Shown here one piece after another: positions 56,501-63,940 of a DNA stretch of 64,000 nucleotides; the stretch's first letter is position 1, and every line of letters starts with the position of its first letter. A program made the translations under genes and the position numbers. Location of the stretch: the NCBI RefSeq assembly GCF_000172175.1, contig NZ_ABJL02000007.1, positions 868,001 through 932,000 of the forward strand, given 5' to 3'. Under the pieces are notes generated by a model, which saw nothing but the letters and a program-made list of their open reading frames with translations, ran no database searches and was not told the DNA's origin. Origin of the DNA: Bacteroides intestinalis DSM 17393. GTDB lineage: Bacteria > Bacteroidota > Bacteroidia > Bacteroidales > Bacteroidaceae.

Positions 56501-56886
56501 CCGCCTGATATCCAAGGACCGGTCAAACCTACTAAGGCTGGTTTAATGACTTGGTTGTAGTAGACAAAGTGACGTTTCTTCACTTTGTCATAAGCCATTT
56601 GTACTCGCCCTCCCAATTCCGGCAAGATCATAATTTTAAGGTATTCGTTTTCGAGGAAGTAGGCCTGATAGTCTTTTTCTTTTTTCTCGTCGCATATCTT
56701 TTCTACGACAGGATAAGGGTAAACTACTCCTGAACTTCCTTGATAAACACGCTTTTCCAGAAAGATGGGATTTTTTTCTTCCTCTCCGATTTCATAAGTC
56801 GGAAGTTTGATTGTTTCTTTCCAAACTTTCACAATTCCTTTTTCTGAGAGGGTCGGTTTAATTAAATATTCTGTAATTTTCTCCAT
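53563..56886 (-). CDS. DUF5107 and TPR-repeat protein, cytoplasmic
   Basis: A 1,107-residue protein with no signal peptide or membrane segment. Residues about 1-400 match DUF5107, a mutarotase-like beta-sandwich, with LPELGGRVQMAYDK, GPWISGGIEFNWPQHHRPSTY and FLWWANPAV; such folds bind sugars and are sometimes catalytic. From about residue 480 to the end there are a dozen or more tetratricopeptide-like helical pairs, such as AVGLLNMRRGKFEEAEQYFRTA and YYNLGWSLKMQGKYDDAYSAYYKA. It lies between the sugar porter and the surface lipoprotein gene. A cytoplasmic role in sugar sensing or conversion of the imported sugar is likely, but no reaction can be assigned. Confidence 0.82.
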   Translation of the reverse strand: MEKITEYLIKPTLSEKGIVKVWKETIKLPTYEIGEEEKNPIFLEKRVYQGSSGVVYPYPVVEKICDEKKEKDYQAYFLENEYLKIMILPELGGRVQMAYDKVKKRHFVYYNQVIKPALVGLTGPWISGGIEFNWPQHHRPSTYLPTDCMIEENADGSKTVWCNEVERMFNTKGMQGFTLHPDKAYLEINVKVYNRTPFPQTFLWWANPAVVVNDHYHSVFPPDVHAVFDHGKRDVSNFPIATGIYYKQDYSEGVDISKYKNIPVPTSYMAIKSRYDFVGGYEEHIQAGLLHVADHHLSPGKKQWTWGNGDFGIAWDRNLTDEDGPYIELMTGVYTDNQPDFTWLQPYEEKSWKQYFLPYSEVGYVKNATKDFILNLDVADNTAYIIVYATGKQENIKIELKDITGKVLFDKITTLSPENIFKSQINITKELPENLILSLYDNNGKLLLKYKADKPEIKPTPDAAKAAKQPKEIASIEQLFLTGLHLEQYRHATYDPMAYYMEALEREPGDIRCNNAVGLLNMRRGKFEEAEQYFRTAIKTLTERNPNPYDGEPYYNLGWSLKMQGKYDDAYSAYYKATWNAAWRDAGYFGVAQIDCIRENWTAALEHIDLALIHNWHNHKARQLKASILRHSGKTEEALKFIEESLIVDKFNLGCRFEKYFIESNPVELQEMLSILNGSVHNYIEYAFDFSSAGMYEEASRIMHTYIDEQTNIYPIAAYMLGYFASMAGDKETAQKWYKKAQSLSPDKCFPNRIDEVNVLADAMKMNPEDFKAPYYLGNFWYAHRRYEEATVCWEKSVEINNQFPTALRNLSLAYYNKKGRKEEACRLLEKAFELDQTDSRIFMELDQLYKKMGRAHAERLTFLEAHLELVAQRDDLCIERITLYNQLGNYEKARELIAARKFHPWEGGEGKVTGQYILCRVELAKKAIKEKRYLEAISLLKETDHYPHNLGEGKLINAEENEVDYYKGIAYQKLGNEAESIKYLMKATQGSSEPQQAFYYNDQQPDKIFYQGLAWRALGEESKARSRFNKLIDHGKKHLFDECKIDYFAVSLPELAIWEDDLNVRNKVHCYYVMALGYSGIGEEELAEEYYEKVKRLDVNKQVFRM

Positions 56887-56922
56887 AAGGTATTTATTGT
56901 TTTTTTAGACAATAAGGGTAAG

Positions 56923-56951
56923 TTAAGCGATGATTTCTTGTCATCGTTTAA
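56923..56951 (-). other. hairpin between the MFS gene and the DUF5107 gene
   Basis: TTAAGCGATGA (56923-56933) pairs with TCATCGTTTAA (56941-56951) with one G-T pair and a 7-nt loop, inside the 98-bp gap. No T run follows on the - strand. It is a possible attenuator or mRNA stabiliser. Confidence 0.45.
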
Positions 56952-56984
56952 GTAAGATGTAATTCAATAAATGATATGTTGTTT

Positions 56985-58370
56985 TTAACTAGTTAATTCT
57001 TTCTCAATGCTTTCCAGTGATTTCCCTTTTGTTTCGGGTAATTTGATTTTGATGAATACAAATCCGAGAATACAGATGATTCCGTACAACCAGAAAGTAC
57101 CATAGGCACCTAATCCGGAATTTAATAAAGGGAATGTATATGTCAGTACAAAACAAGCTGCCCAAAGAGAGAAGGTGGATACTGCCATTGCCATACCACG
57201 GATACGGTTTGGGAAGATCTCAGATAATACGACCCATGTAACGGGAGCAAGTGTCATTGCATAGCATGCTATAGCTAATACAACCATAATTAGTACGGCC
57301 ATTCCGGTTATATTGAGGTAGTAACATATGCCCATGATGATATAAATGATGGCAAGCCCTGAAGCTCCGAATAACATAAGGGAGCGTCTTCCCAACTTAT
57401 CTACAGTGTACATACCTACAAAAGTGAATATTACGTTCGTCACTCCTGTTACTACAATATTGAATAGGATATCAGAAACACCGTAACCTGCAGCTGCAAA
57501 GATTTCCTGGGCATAATTAAACACTACGTTTAGTCCGCACCATTGCTGGAAGGCTGCAATAACGATGCCTATTAATAATATTCCCGGTATCTTGCCTTGA
57601 AAAAGCAGACGGATATTTAACTTCTCTTTGGTGACATTTATAACTGTTTTAATGCTTTCAATTTCTTTTTTGGCATATTCTTTTCCACCTATGTGGCTCA
57701 AGATATTTTCAGCTTTACCGTATTGTAATTTTGTAGCCAGCCAACGGGGACTTTCGGGAATGAAGAATATAAGGATAAAAAAGAGTCCCGAAGGTACTAC
57801 TTCTGCCCAGAACATCCAACGCCATCCCATTTGCCCATTCCATGTTTCCAGAATGTTTTCGCCGGGAACTACCGGGTCAGCGATCAACCAGTTGACGAAC
57901 TGGGCTGCCAGAATACCTAATACGATTGTCAATTGATTGATCGATACAAACTTCCCTCGTACATGGCTGGGTGATACCTCGGCTATATACATGGGAGATA
58001 AGTTGGAAGCAATGCCGATGCCAATACCACCGAATATGCGGTAAAAGATAAACCAATTGAGGTCATTGACAGCTCCTGTACCTATTGCAGAAACGGTAAA
58101 AGTGATAGCTGCTATTATCATCAAGGGTTTGCGCCCATATTTATCAGATAAGCTACCTGCAATTGTTACCCCTATTAAACAGCCGAGAATGGCACTGCCC
58201 ATGACCCATCCCTGCATACCGGGAGAATTCTCAATTGCAAAGAAGATTTCATAGAATGGTTTGGCACCTCCAATGACTACCCAATCGTATCCGAAGAGTA
58301 GCCCTCCCATGGCAGATACCAGCGAAATAAGTAATAGGTAAAAATTGTTGCTAAATGGTTTTGTTTTCAT
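56985..58370 (-). CDS. sugar-porter family MFS transporter
   Basis: A 461-residue inner-membrane protein with about 12 membrane helices. Sugar-porter motifs are all present: GGLLFGYDWVVIGGAK in helix 1, GRKPL in the 2-3 loop, PESPRWL after helix 6, GRRSL in the 8-9 loop, and PETKGKSLE at the end. It should import a monosaccharide such as xylose, galactose or arabinose by proton symport. The start at 58370 is preferred over 58394 because the longer frame's ATG lies inside the -7 promoter element at 58392-58399. It is the first gene of the PUL C operon and is divergent from the AraC-type regulator. Confidence 0.92.
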   Translation of the reverse strand: MKTKPFSNNFYLLLISLVSAMGGLLFGYDWVVIGGAKPFYEIFFAIENSPGMQGWVMGSAILGCLIGVTIAGSLSDKYGRKPLMIIAAITFTVSAIGTGAVNDLNWFIFYRIFGGIGIGIASNLSPMYIAEVSPSHVRGKFVSINQLTIVLGILAAQFVNWLIADPVVPGENILETWNGQMGWRWMFWAEVVPSGLFFILIFFIPESPRWLATKLQYGKAENILSHIGGKEYAKKEIESIKTVINVTKEKLNIRLLFQGKIPGILLIGIVIAAFQQWCGLNVVFNYAQEIFAAAGYGVSDILFNIVVTGVTNVIFTFVGMYTVDKLGRRSLMLFGASGLAIIYIIMGICYYLNITGMAVLIMVVLAIACYAMTLAPVTWVVLSEIFPNRIRGMAMAVSTFSLWAACFVLTYTFPLLNSGLGAYGTFWLYGIICILGFVFIKIKLPETKGKSLESIEKELTS

Positions 58371-58387
58371 GATATACGATTTATTGT

Positions 58388-58405
58388 ATGGCAAATGTAT
58401 GCCAT
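58388..58405. promoter_or_regulatory. MFS/PUL C promoter -7 element with overlapping inverted repeat
   Basis: CAAATGTA at 58392-58399 reads TACATTTG on the - strand, a match to TAnnTTTG. It is enclosed by the inverted repeat ATGGCA (58388-58393) and TGCCAT (58400-58405), which could be an operator. Transcription would begin near 58385, about 15 nt before the ATG at 58370. Confidence 0.55.
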
Positions 58406-58504
58406 TAAACTTAATAAAAAAATGCAGATTGTTATCAATTTAATGTATAATCTTATTATATTTATGGCTGTAAATGCTTGAATGCATTGCTTGAATAAGC
58501 ATTC

Positions 58505-58538
58505 ATGTAAAATACTATGATATATATGTAAAATACTA
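58505..58538. promoter_or_regulatory. 13-bp direct repeats 21 bp apart, candidate AraC-family binding sites
   Basis: ATGTAAAATACTA occurs at 58505-58517 and again at 58526-58538, exactly 21 bp apart. Paired direct half-sites two helical turns apart are the classical arrangement for AraC-type dimers. They lie 16-49 bp before the regulator gene and about 110-150 bp from the MFS promoter, so autoregulation and activation of PUL C are both possible. A third ATACTA stands at 58549. Confidence 0.6.
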
Positions 58539-58553
58539 CCAAAATCAGATACT

Positions 58554-59432
58554 ATGGAAAAGGTTGCAGAAGGTTTTAAAGGAGAGAAGGCTATCGTTAC
58601 ACCATATAATATACGTAACCTTCAACGAGAGAATAATATTACAAAACAATTATTCGTCAGTCATATTGGATACTATCCTCATGCAGAAAATCATTTTAGG
58701 GAAAGGGAAAAAGGGACTAACGAGAATGTCTTTATATATTGTGAGAGTGGTTGCGGTTGGGTTAGTTATAAAGGTGAGAAGTATATCCTGACTAAAAATC
58801 AGGCTTTTATATTACCGGCTAATGAGCAACATGCATATGGAGCGGACGAAGTGAATCCCTGGAGTATCTATTGGCTACATTTCTGTGGCGAGGGCGTGGC
58901 TATGTTCTCCTCTATAATAGGTAAGGCTATATCTTTGGAGGAGTCGGATAAGAGCCGTTATGATGATCGCTTTCAACTATTTGAAGAAATGTATCAGAAC
59001 TTGGAAATGGGATATAGTCCTGAGAACTTGGAATATGTTAGCTTTTGCCTGATGCATTTTCTGGCTTCTTTGAAGTATATTAATCAGTTCAGAGAAATAA
59101 AGAAGGTGAGAGAAACGGATTTTATACAGAAGAGCATTTCCTTTATGAAAGAGAATATGGAGAATAAGATTACGCTGGAGGATATAGCTCAGCATGTGGG
59201 CTATTCCGCATCTCATTTCAGTGCATTGTTTTCGGAGAGAACTTCTTATGCTCCAATGGAATATTATAACCAATTAAAAATTCAACGTGCTTGTTCGTTC
59301 TTGCAATTCTCCGATCTAAAAATCAAAGAGATTGCTTTCCGTCTAGGGTACTACGATCAATTCCATTTCTCGAAAGCTTTTAATAAAGAGATGGAAATTA
59401 CTCCTAAAGAATATAGGAGGAGATATAAATAA
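58554..59432 (+). CDS. AraC-family transcriptional regulator
   Basis: A 292-residue regulator. Residues about 30-170 form a cupin-type sugar-binding domain (VFIYCESGCGWVSYKGEKYILTKNQAFILPANEQHAYGADEVNPWSIYWLHF pattern). The C-terminal 100 residues hold two helix-turn-helix motifs, ITLEDIAQHVGYSASHFSALF and IKEIAFRLGYYDQFHFSKAFNKEM, ending ITPKEYRRRYK. It is divergent from the MFS gene, and PUL C contains no hybrid regulator or anti-sigma pair, so this protein is the likely controller, responding to an imported sugar in the cytoplasm. The stop codon lies inside the target duplication of a short inserted element, with no change to the protein end. Confidence 0.92.
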   Translation: MEKVAEGFKGEKAIVTPYNIRNLQRENNITKQLFVSHIGYYPHAENHFREREKGTNENVFIYCESGCGWVSYKGEKYILTKNQAFILPANEQHAYGADEVNPWSIYWLHFCGEGVAMFSSIIGKAISLEESDKSRYDDRFQLFEEMYQNLEMGYSPENLEYVSFCLMHFLASLKYINQFREIKKVRETDFIQKSISFMKENMENKITLEDIAQHVGYSASHFSALFSERTSYAPMEYYNQLKIQRACSFLQFSDLKIKEIAFRLGYYDQFHFSKAFNKEMEITPKEYRRRYK

Positions 59433-59645
59433 CCAGTTGGCGGGATTAGAGGCTGTCAGCATCCTGTCAGAGTCGTATCAGAGAGGAATCAAATCCCTAT
59501 TTGCTCCGTACCATCTTCGGATAGAGGTACTTCTGACCGAATTTACTACGGAGTTGGTACGGATCGGATACTGCCCAAACCCGGTCCTGGTCTCTATTCG
59601 GGCACGGGGAGGAGGCCGTTAATTCCGCCAACGGGTATAAATAAC
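59424..59645. mobile_element. MITE-like 203-bp insertion with terminal inverted repeats and a 9-10 bp target duplication
   Basis: TATAAATAAC occurs at 59424-59433 and again at 59636-59645. Between them lies a segment (59433-59635) whose ends are imperfect inverted repeats: CCAGTTGGCGGGATTA on the left against CCCGTTGGCGGAATTA (reverse complement of the right end), 14 of 16 matching. Inside are nested stems: TCCGTACCA (59505-59513) with TGGTACGGA (59555-59563), and TTCGG (59516-59520) with CCGAA (59537-59541). The duplication includes the araC stop codon. No transposase is encoded; a 61-codon TTG-started frame inside it is not convincing. These are the marks of a non-autonomous element moved in trans. 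Confidence 0.65.
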
Positions 59646-59660
59646 TTCGGATATAATGTG

Positions 59661-59703
59661 AAATGCGCCCTAAAAGTTTGCTACAGACTTTTAAGGCGCA
59701 TTT
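59661..59703. terminator. bidirectional terminator between araC-type gene and the YfhO gene
   Basis: AAATGCGCCCTAAAAGT (59661-59677) pairs with ACTTTTAAGGCGCATTT (59687-59703) with one G-T pair and a 9-nt loop, with a short T run on the + side. It lies between convergent genes. Confidence 0.85.
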
Positions 59704-59734
59704 TGTAATAAAGAAAAATTAGTTTTGCTAGGCT

Positions 59735-62248
59735 TTAGCTTTTGGAAGAGCTTAACCTCTTTTTATATACAATCACCATTATCATAATACCTATCACCAT
59801 TAGAGCCAGTGCTGCATAAGCAATACCTTCTGTTACATGCAAGCTCTTCGGATCAAAGCGCATTTCAATGGTGTGTTTTCCAGCAGGTACATACATGGAG
59901 CGCAGGATATAGTCTGCACGGGCAATGTCGGCAGGTTCTCCGTCGATGGTAGCTATCCAGCCATCCGGATAATAGATTTCGGAGAATACGACTACACCAT
60001 CCTTTGAATTATTTGTTTCATAAACCAGACGGTTCGGTTCGTAATTCGTCAGGCGTACGCTGGAAAGGCTGTCTTTATGAACGGTGGTAACACCTTTCAG
60101 AATATCTTTGAAGCGTGTATCTACTACGGCAGTTTCCGTTGGAAGTATAGTATTCAATGCATCTATTTCCTGATTTGCATTATCCACATATTCCACTTTA
60201 TTTACGAACCATGCATTACCGTAAGCATACGGGTTTTCGATAGGCACTGTCTGTCCTTGTCCGGCAGGAAAGATGAAATACTTCGTATTCAGCATGTTCA
60301 GGATGCGGAATTTGGAAGCATCTACGCTGTCCATTTCTCCGCCTGCGGTGGCAATAACCCGATAGGTGGCTTGCATTTCAGGAGAAATGTGCCGTTCGAT
60401 CATCTCCTGATAACGACGCAACTTGGCAGCATGATATCCGCCCACACTCTTGTGCCAGTAGGAAGTATTATTCTCGTTGAATGCATCTCCGGAGAAATTC
60501 AGTACACGGTAGTTCGGATCAGTGTCCTGCAGGATGATTTCGTCAGCTTTCGTTTTTTTGAAAGTATCAACTTGGGTAGAACGTGGAACGAATTGATCAT
60601 CGTGCAGATAGCGCTTGTTGACTCCCCACATATCGATCACGCAAAGAATGGCAATGCCTGCAATAATATAGGGTCTCTTTAATTTTCCACTATAGTAAAG
60701 CCACAACAGTGCACAACCAATTACGATAATAATAAAGCTACGCAGTGCATCGGCACTAACCATTGCAGCACGCATTTCCGCCATATTAGAGAGGATGCCG
60801 GACAACTCGTTTGCAGGAATCATTTGCTGATTGACCGCATTCTGTAGCATTTGTGCTTCCTTTGCAGGGATGAAAGTTGAGCTGAAAGCTCCGGGAATAA
60901 TGGCTAATATCAAGGCTACGCCGGCAGTAAGTGCCAAGCTGACACCTATAAACTTCATCTTCTTCTTGAGTATCTCTGGTTCATCCAGAATCTTTTTCAG
61001 CGCAAAGATAGCTAGTAGTGGAATTGTAAATTCTGCAATAACGAGAATGGACGATACGGCACGGAACTTACTATACATAGGTATATAGTCGATGAAGAAA
61101 TCAGTCAGTGGCATGAAGTTCTTGCCCCATGAAAGAACAATGGAGAAGAATGTAGCTCCGACTAATGCCCATTTCAATGGACCTTTGACTATAAAACAAC
61201 CCAAGATAAAGAGGAAGAGTACAAAAGCACCTACATATACAGGACCTGAGGTCATCGGCTGGTCACCAAAGTATTGGGGTAATTGCTGGTATAGTCCGGA
61301 ATAGGTTGGATTGGCTTTTTCCATGGCTGTCTCATTCAGGATGAGAGGTACGGAGGCACCACCTTTAAAGTTAGGCACTAACAAGGTCCAGGTTTCGCCG
61401 ATACCATAGCTCCATTGAGTGATGTAGTCACGATCCAGTCCGCTACTGGTTTGTTTGGCTGCATCACCGGTTTCTACAAGCTCGCTTTTACCGCGCATGG
61501 TTTCTTTGCTGTACTGGTAAGTGTGATACAGGTTTGATAGATTGACGGATATGCCAATCAATGCAGCTACTACAAGCACACCGCTAGCTTTAAAGAATTG
61601 TGGCAAGGTCTTGTTGCGCCATGCATCTTCAAAATAGGCTCCTGCAATGAAGAGGATGACGAACAGGAAGTAATAACTCATCTGTACGTGGTTCGACAGA
61701 ATTTGCAGGGCAATGAACAATGCTGTAACGATACCTCCTGCCAGATATTTACCCCGGTATGCCAGTACGATACCTGCTATCGTGGGCGGTATATATGCCA
61801 GTGTGATAAACTTCCAGATGTGTCCGGCAGATATCAGAATGAAGAAGTAGGACGAGAATGCCCACATTAATCCGCCTAACCCTGCCAGCCATGTAGGTAT
61901 GCCGAATGCACGCAGCAGGATGAAGAAGCCCAGCATCAGAATAAACGTCAGGTTGACATATGTGGGTAAAAATAGTCGGTACACTTTCTGCACCCATGTC
62001 AGCGGTTGAGTTGAATCGTAGCTGGGGGCTATCTGGTAAGTTGGCATACCACCGAATAAGGAGTTAGTCCAGCGCGTATACTCACCGGTTTCCTGACGAT
62101 ACAAGCTTGCTTCTTGTCCGGCACCTGCACCGGCAGCCGTGTCATGTTGGAAAAGAATGCGGTCTTCTATATCCGCCGGAAAGAAGTAGGCGAACGAAAG
62201 TACTGCAAACGTAAGAATGACCAGGAGGTCAGGGAGGAGCTTTTTCAT
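59735..62248 (-). CDS. YfhO-family multi-pass membrane protein
   Basis: An 837-residue protein with about a dozen hydrophobic helices and long extracytoplasmic loops. It opens with LLVILTFAVLSFAYFFP and DRILFQHDTAAGAGAGQEA, the motif where the YfhO family has a conserved acidic loop, then ANSLFGGMPTYQ-like and SFNHVQMSYYFL-like segments, and a C-terminal extracytoplasmic beta-rich domain before a last helix. YfhO proteins are GT-C-fold glycosyltransferase relatives; in Gram-positive bacteria one glycosylates lipoteichoic acid, but the role in Bacteroides is not known. The start at 62248 is preferred because the longer frame reads into the repeat at 62267. Not part of the PULs. Confidence 0.88.
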   Translation of the reverse strand: MKKLLPDLLVILTFAVLSFAYFFPADIEDRILFQHDTAAGAGAGQEASLYRQETGEYTRWTNSLFGGMPTYQIAPSYDSTQPLTWVQKVYRLFLPTYVNLTFILMLGFFILLRAFGIPTWLAGLGGLMWAFSSYFFILISAGHIWKFITLAYIPPTIAGIVLAYRGKYLAGGIVTALFIALQILSNHVQMSYYFLFVILFIAGAYFEDAWRNKTLPQFFKASGVLVVAALIGISVNLSNLYHTYQYSKETMRGKSELVETGDAAKQTSSGLDRDYITQWSYGIGETWTLLVPNFKGGASVPLILNETAMEKANPTYSGLYQQLPQYFGDQPMTSGPVYVGAFVLFLFILGCFIVKGPLKWALVGATFFSIVLSWGKNFMPLTDFFIDYIPMYSKFRAVSSILVIAEFTIPLLAIFALKKILDEPEILKKKMKFIGVSLALTAGVALILAIIPGAFSSTFIPAKEAQMLQNAVNQQMIPANELSGILSNMAEMRAAMVSADALRSFIIIVIGCALLWLYYSGKLKRPYIIAGIAILCVIDMWGVNKRYLHDDQFVPRSTQVDTFKKTKADEIILQDTDPNYRVLNFSGDAFNENNTSYWHKSVGGYHAAKLRRYQEMIERHISPEMQATYRVIATAGGEMDSVDASKFRILNMLNTKYFIFPAGQGQTVPIENPYAYGNAWFVNKVEYVDNANQEIDALNTILPTETAVVDTRFKDILKGVTTVHKDSLSSVRLTNYEPNRLVYETNNSKDGVVVFSEIYYPDGWIATIDGEPADIARADYILRSMYVPAGKHTIEMRFDPKSLHVTEGIAYAALALMVIGIMIMVIVYKKRLSSSKS

Positions 62249-62266
62249 AAAAACGGGGTTTTTATG

Positions 62267-62343
62267 AAATTGACAATTGACAATTGACAATTAAGCTGCG
62301 CTGTCATTCTGCATAGCCATTGTCAATTGTCAATTGTCAATTT
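62267..62343. repeat. 25-bp inverted repeat of iterated TTGACAA words
   Basis: 62267-62291 is exactly complementary to 62319-62343, loop 27 bp; each arm is three copies of the TTGACAA word. The stem falls in the 102-bp gap between the tandem ahcY and YfhO genes and probably ends or stabilises the ahcY transcript. The right arm begins just before the ahcY stop codon. Confidence 0.75.
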
Positions 62344-62350
62344 CGTTATT

Positions 62351-63769
62351 TTAATAGCGATAGTGTTCGGCTTTATACGGTCCGTCTACAGTTACACCGA
62401 TATAGGCAGCTTGCTCGGGAGTCAGCTTCGTCAGCTTCACACCGATTTTCTCAAGGTGCAGACGTGCTACCTCTTCATCAAGATGCTTAGGCAAACGGTA
62501 AACACCGGTTTCATACTTCTTGTTGAACAACTCAATCTGAGCTAATGTCTGGTTGGTGAATGAGTTACTCATAACGAATGACGGGTGACCGGTAGCACAA
62601 CCCAGGTTCACCAGACGACCATCGGCTAATAGAATAATGCTGTGTCCGTCGGGGAAATAATAGCGGTCTACCTGTGGCTTGATATTCACACATTTGATGC
62701 CGGGGTAATGCTTAAGAGCATCCACTTGGATTTCATTGTCGAAGTGGCCGATATTGCAGACAATTGCCTGGTCTTTCATCTTCTCCATGTGATCGATGCG
62801 GATGATGTCGATATTGCCTGTTGTAGTAACAAAGATATTACCTTGTGTACAAGCCTCTTCCATAGTTACTACCTCGAAGCCCTCCATTGCAGCTTGCAGG
62901 GCGCAGATCGGGTCTACTTCCGTAACCAGTACACGGGCACCGTATGAACGCATGGAATGTGAACATCCCTTACCTACATCGCCATAACCGCAAACCACTA
63001 CTACTTTACCGGCAATCATTACATCTGTGGCACGTTTGATACCATCGGCCAAAGATTCACGGCAACCATAAAGATTATCGAATTTAGACTTCGTCACTGA
63101 GTCGTTCACATTGAATGCCGGGAACAGCAATTTCCCTTCTTCCTGCATTTGATACAAACGGTGTACACCTGTCGTAGTTTCTTCTGAAACGCCACGCATT
63201 TCGGCAGCTACGCGATGCCAACGGGTAGGATCTGCAGCCAATACACACTTCAGGATAGCATTCAGTTCTATTTCATCTTCCGCATGGACTTCTTTATCCA
63301 GAATAGAGGCAGTGCTTTCCGCTTCGTACCCTACGTGTATCATCATGGTAGCGTCACCGCCATCGTCAACGATTACCGTAGGACCTTTGCCGCCGGGGAA
63401 GTTCAACGCCTGAAGCGTACACCACCAGTAATCAGCCAGTGTTTCACCTTTCCAGGCAAATACGGGAACACCACTTGCAGCGATAGCAGCAGCAGCATGG
63501 TCTTGAGTCGAATATATGTTACATGAGCACCAGCGTACTTCGGCGCCCAGTGCCACGAGGGTTTCAATCAGTACCGCTGTCTGGATGGTCATATGCAGGG
63601 AACCCATTATACGAGCGCCTTTCAACGGTTTTGTTTCTCCATACTTTTCGCGAAGAGCCATAAGGCCGGGCATTTCTTGTTCTGCCAGATCGATTTCCTT
63701 GCGACCGAAGTCGGCAAGCGTAATGTCTGCCACCTTGTAGGGCAGAGTAGAGAATAATTCTTTAGACAT
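62351..63769 (-). CDS. ahcY: adenosylhomocysteinase (S-adenosyl-L-homocysteine hydrolase)
   Basis: A 472-residue cytoplasmic enzyme that splits S-adenosylhomocysteine into adenosine and homocysteine, in the activated methyl cycle, with bound NAD. Diagnostic parts are GSLHMTIQTAVLIETL, the catalytic segment with NIYSTQDHAAAAIA, the NAD-binding loop GYGDVGKGCSHSMRSYGA (Gly263 to Gly268), and the C-terminal signature DGPYKAEHYRY. Length is normal for the family. The start at 63769 is preferred because the longer frame to 63814 passes through the promoter element at 63801-63808. It is unlinked to the PUL genes and acts as a housekeeping landmark. Confidence 0.97.
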   Translation of the reverse strand: MSKELFSTLPYKVADITLADFGRKEIDLAEQEMPGLMALREKYGETKPLKGARIMGSLHMTIQTAVLIETLVALGAEVRWCSCNIYSTQDHAAAAIAASGVPVFAWKGETLADYWWCTLQALNFPGGKGPTVIVDDGGDATMMIHVGYEAESTASILDKEVHAEDEIELNAILKCVLAADPTRWHRVAAEMRGVSEETTTGVHRLYQMQEEGKLLFPAFNVNDSVTKSKFDNLYGCRESLADGIKRATDVMIAGKVVVVCGYGDVGKGCSHSMRSYGARVLVTEVDPICALQAAMEGFEVVTMEEACTQGNIFVTTTGNIDIIRIDHMEKMKDQAIVCNIGHFDNEIQVDALKHYPGIKCVNIKPQVDRYYFPDGHSIILLADGRLVNLGCATGHPSFVMSNSFTNQTLAQIELFNKKYETGVYRLPKHLDEEVARLHLEKIGVKLTKLTPEQAAYIGVTVDGPYKAEHYRY

Positions 63770-63800
63770 ATTAATCAATGATTTAAAATAAAAAGTGATG

Positions 63801-63833
63801 CAAAGATAGAACATTCTGATTAGTAGGGCAAAA
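63801..63833 (-). promoter_or_regulatory. ahcY promoter (-7 and -33 elements)
   Basis: On the - strand TATCTTTG (63801-63808) fits TAnnTTTG, with TTTTG (63829-63833) 20 bp upstream as the -33 element. Transcription would begin near 63794, giving a leader of about 25 nt. Confidence 0.7.
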
Positions 63834-63871
63834 GCTATTGGTTTTTTTTAAATAAAAGCTCGCAATATATG

Positions 63872-63901
63872 TTGATATAATTGAAAAGAATAGTATATTT
63901 G
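63872..63901 (+). promoter_or_regulatory. promoter of the gene at 63941
   Basis: TATATTTG at 63894-63901 fits TAnnTTTG, with a TTG-type -33 element at 63872-63874, 19 bp upstream. Confidence 0.6.
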
Positions 63902-63940
63902 TTGCCCGAATGTAACACTCAACAACATATCGGCCTTGAA

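Noticed and set aside
59437..59622. 61-codon frame beginning with TTG inside the MITE-like element
   Set aside because: It starts inside the terminal repeat, has no ribosome site, and the segment's features are better explained as a non-coding mobile element.
63770..63814. Longer N-terminus for AhcY
   Set aside because: The extension runs through the -7 promoter element, so it would lie upstream of the transcription start.
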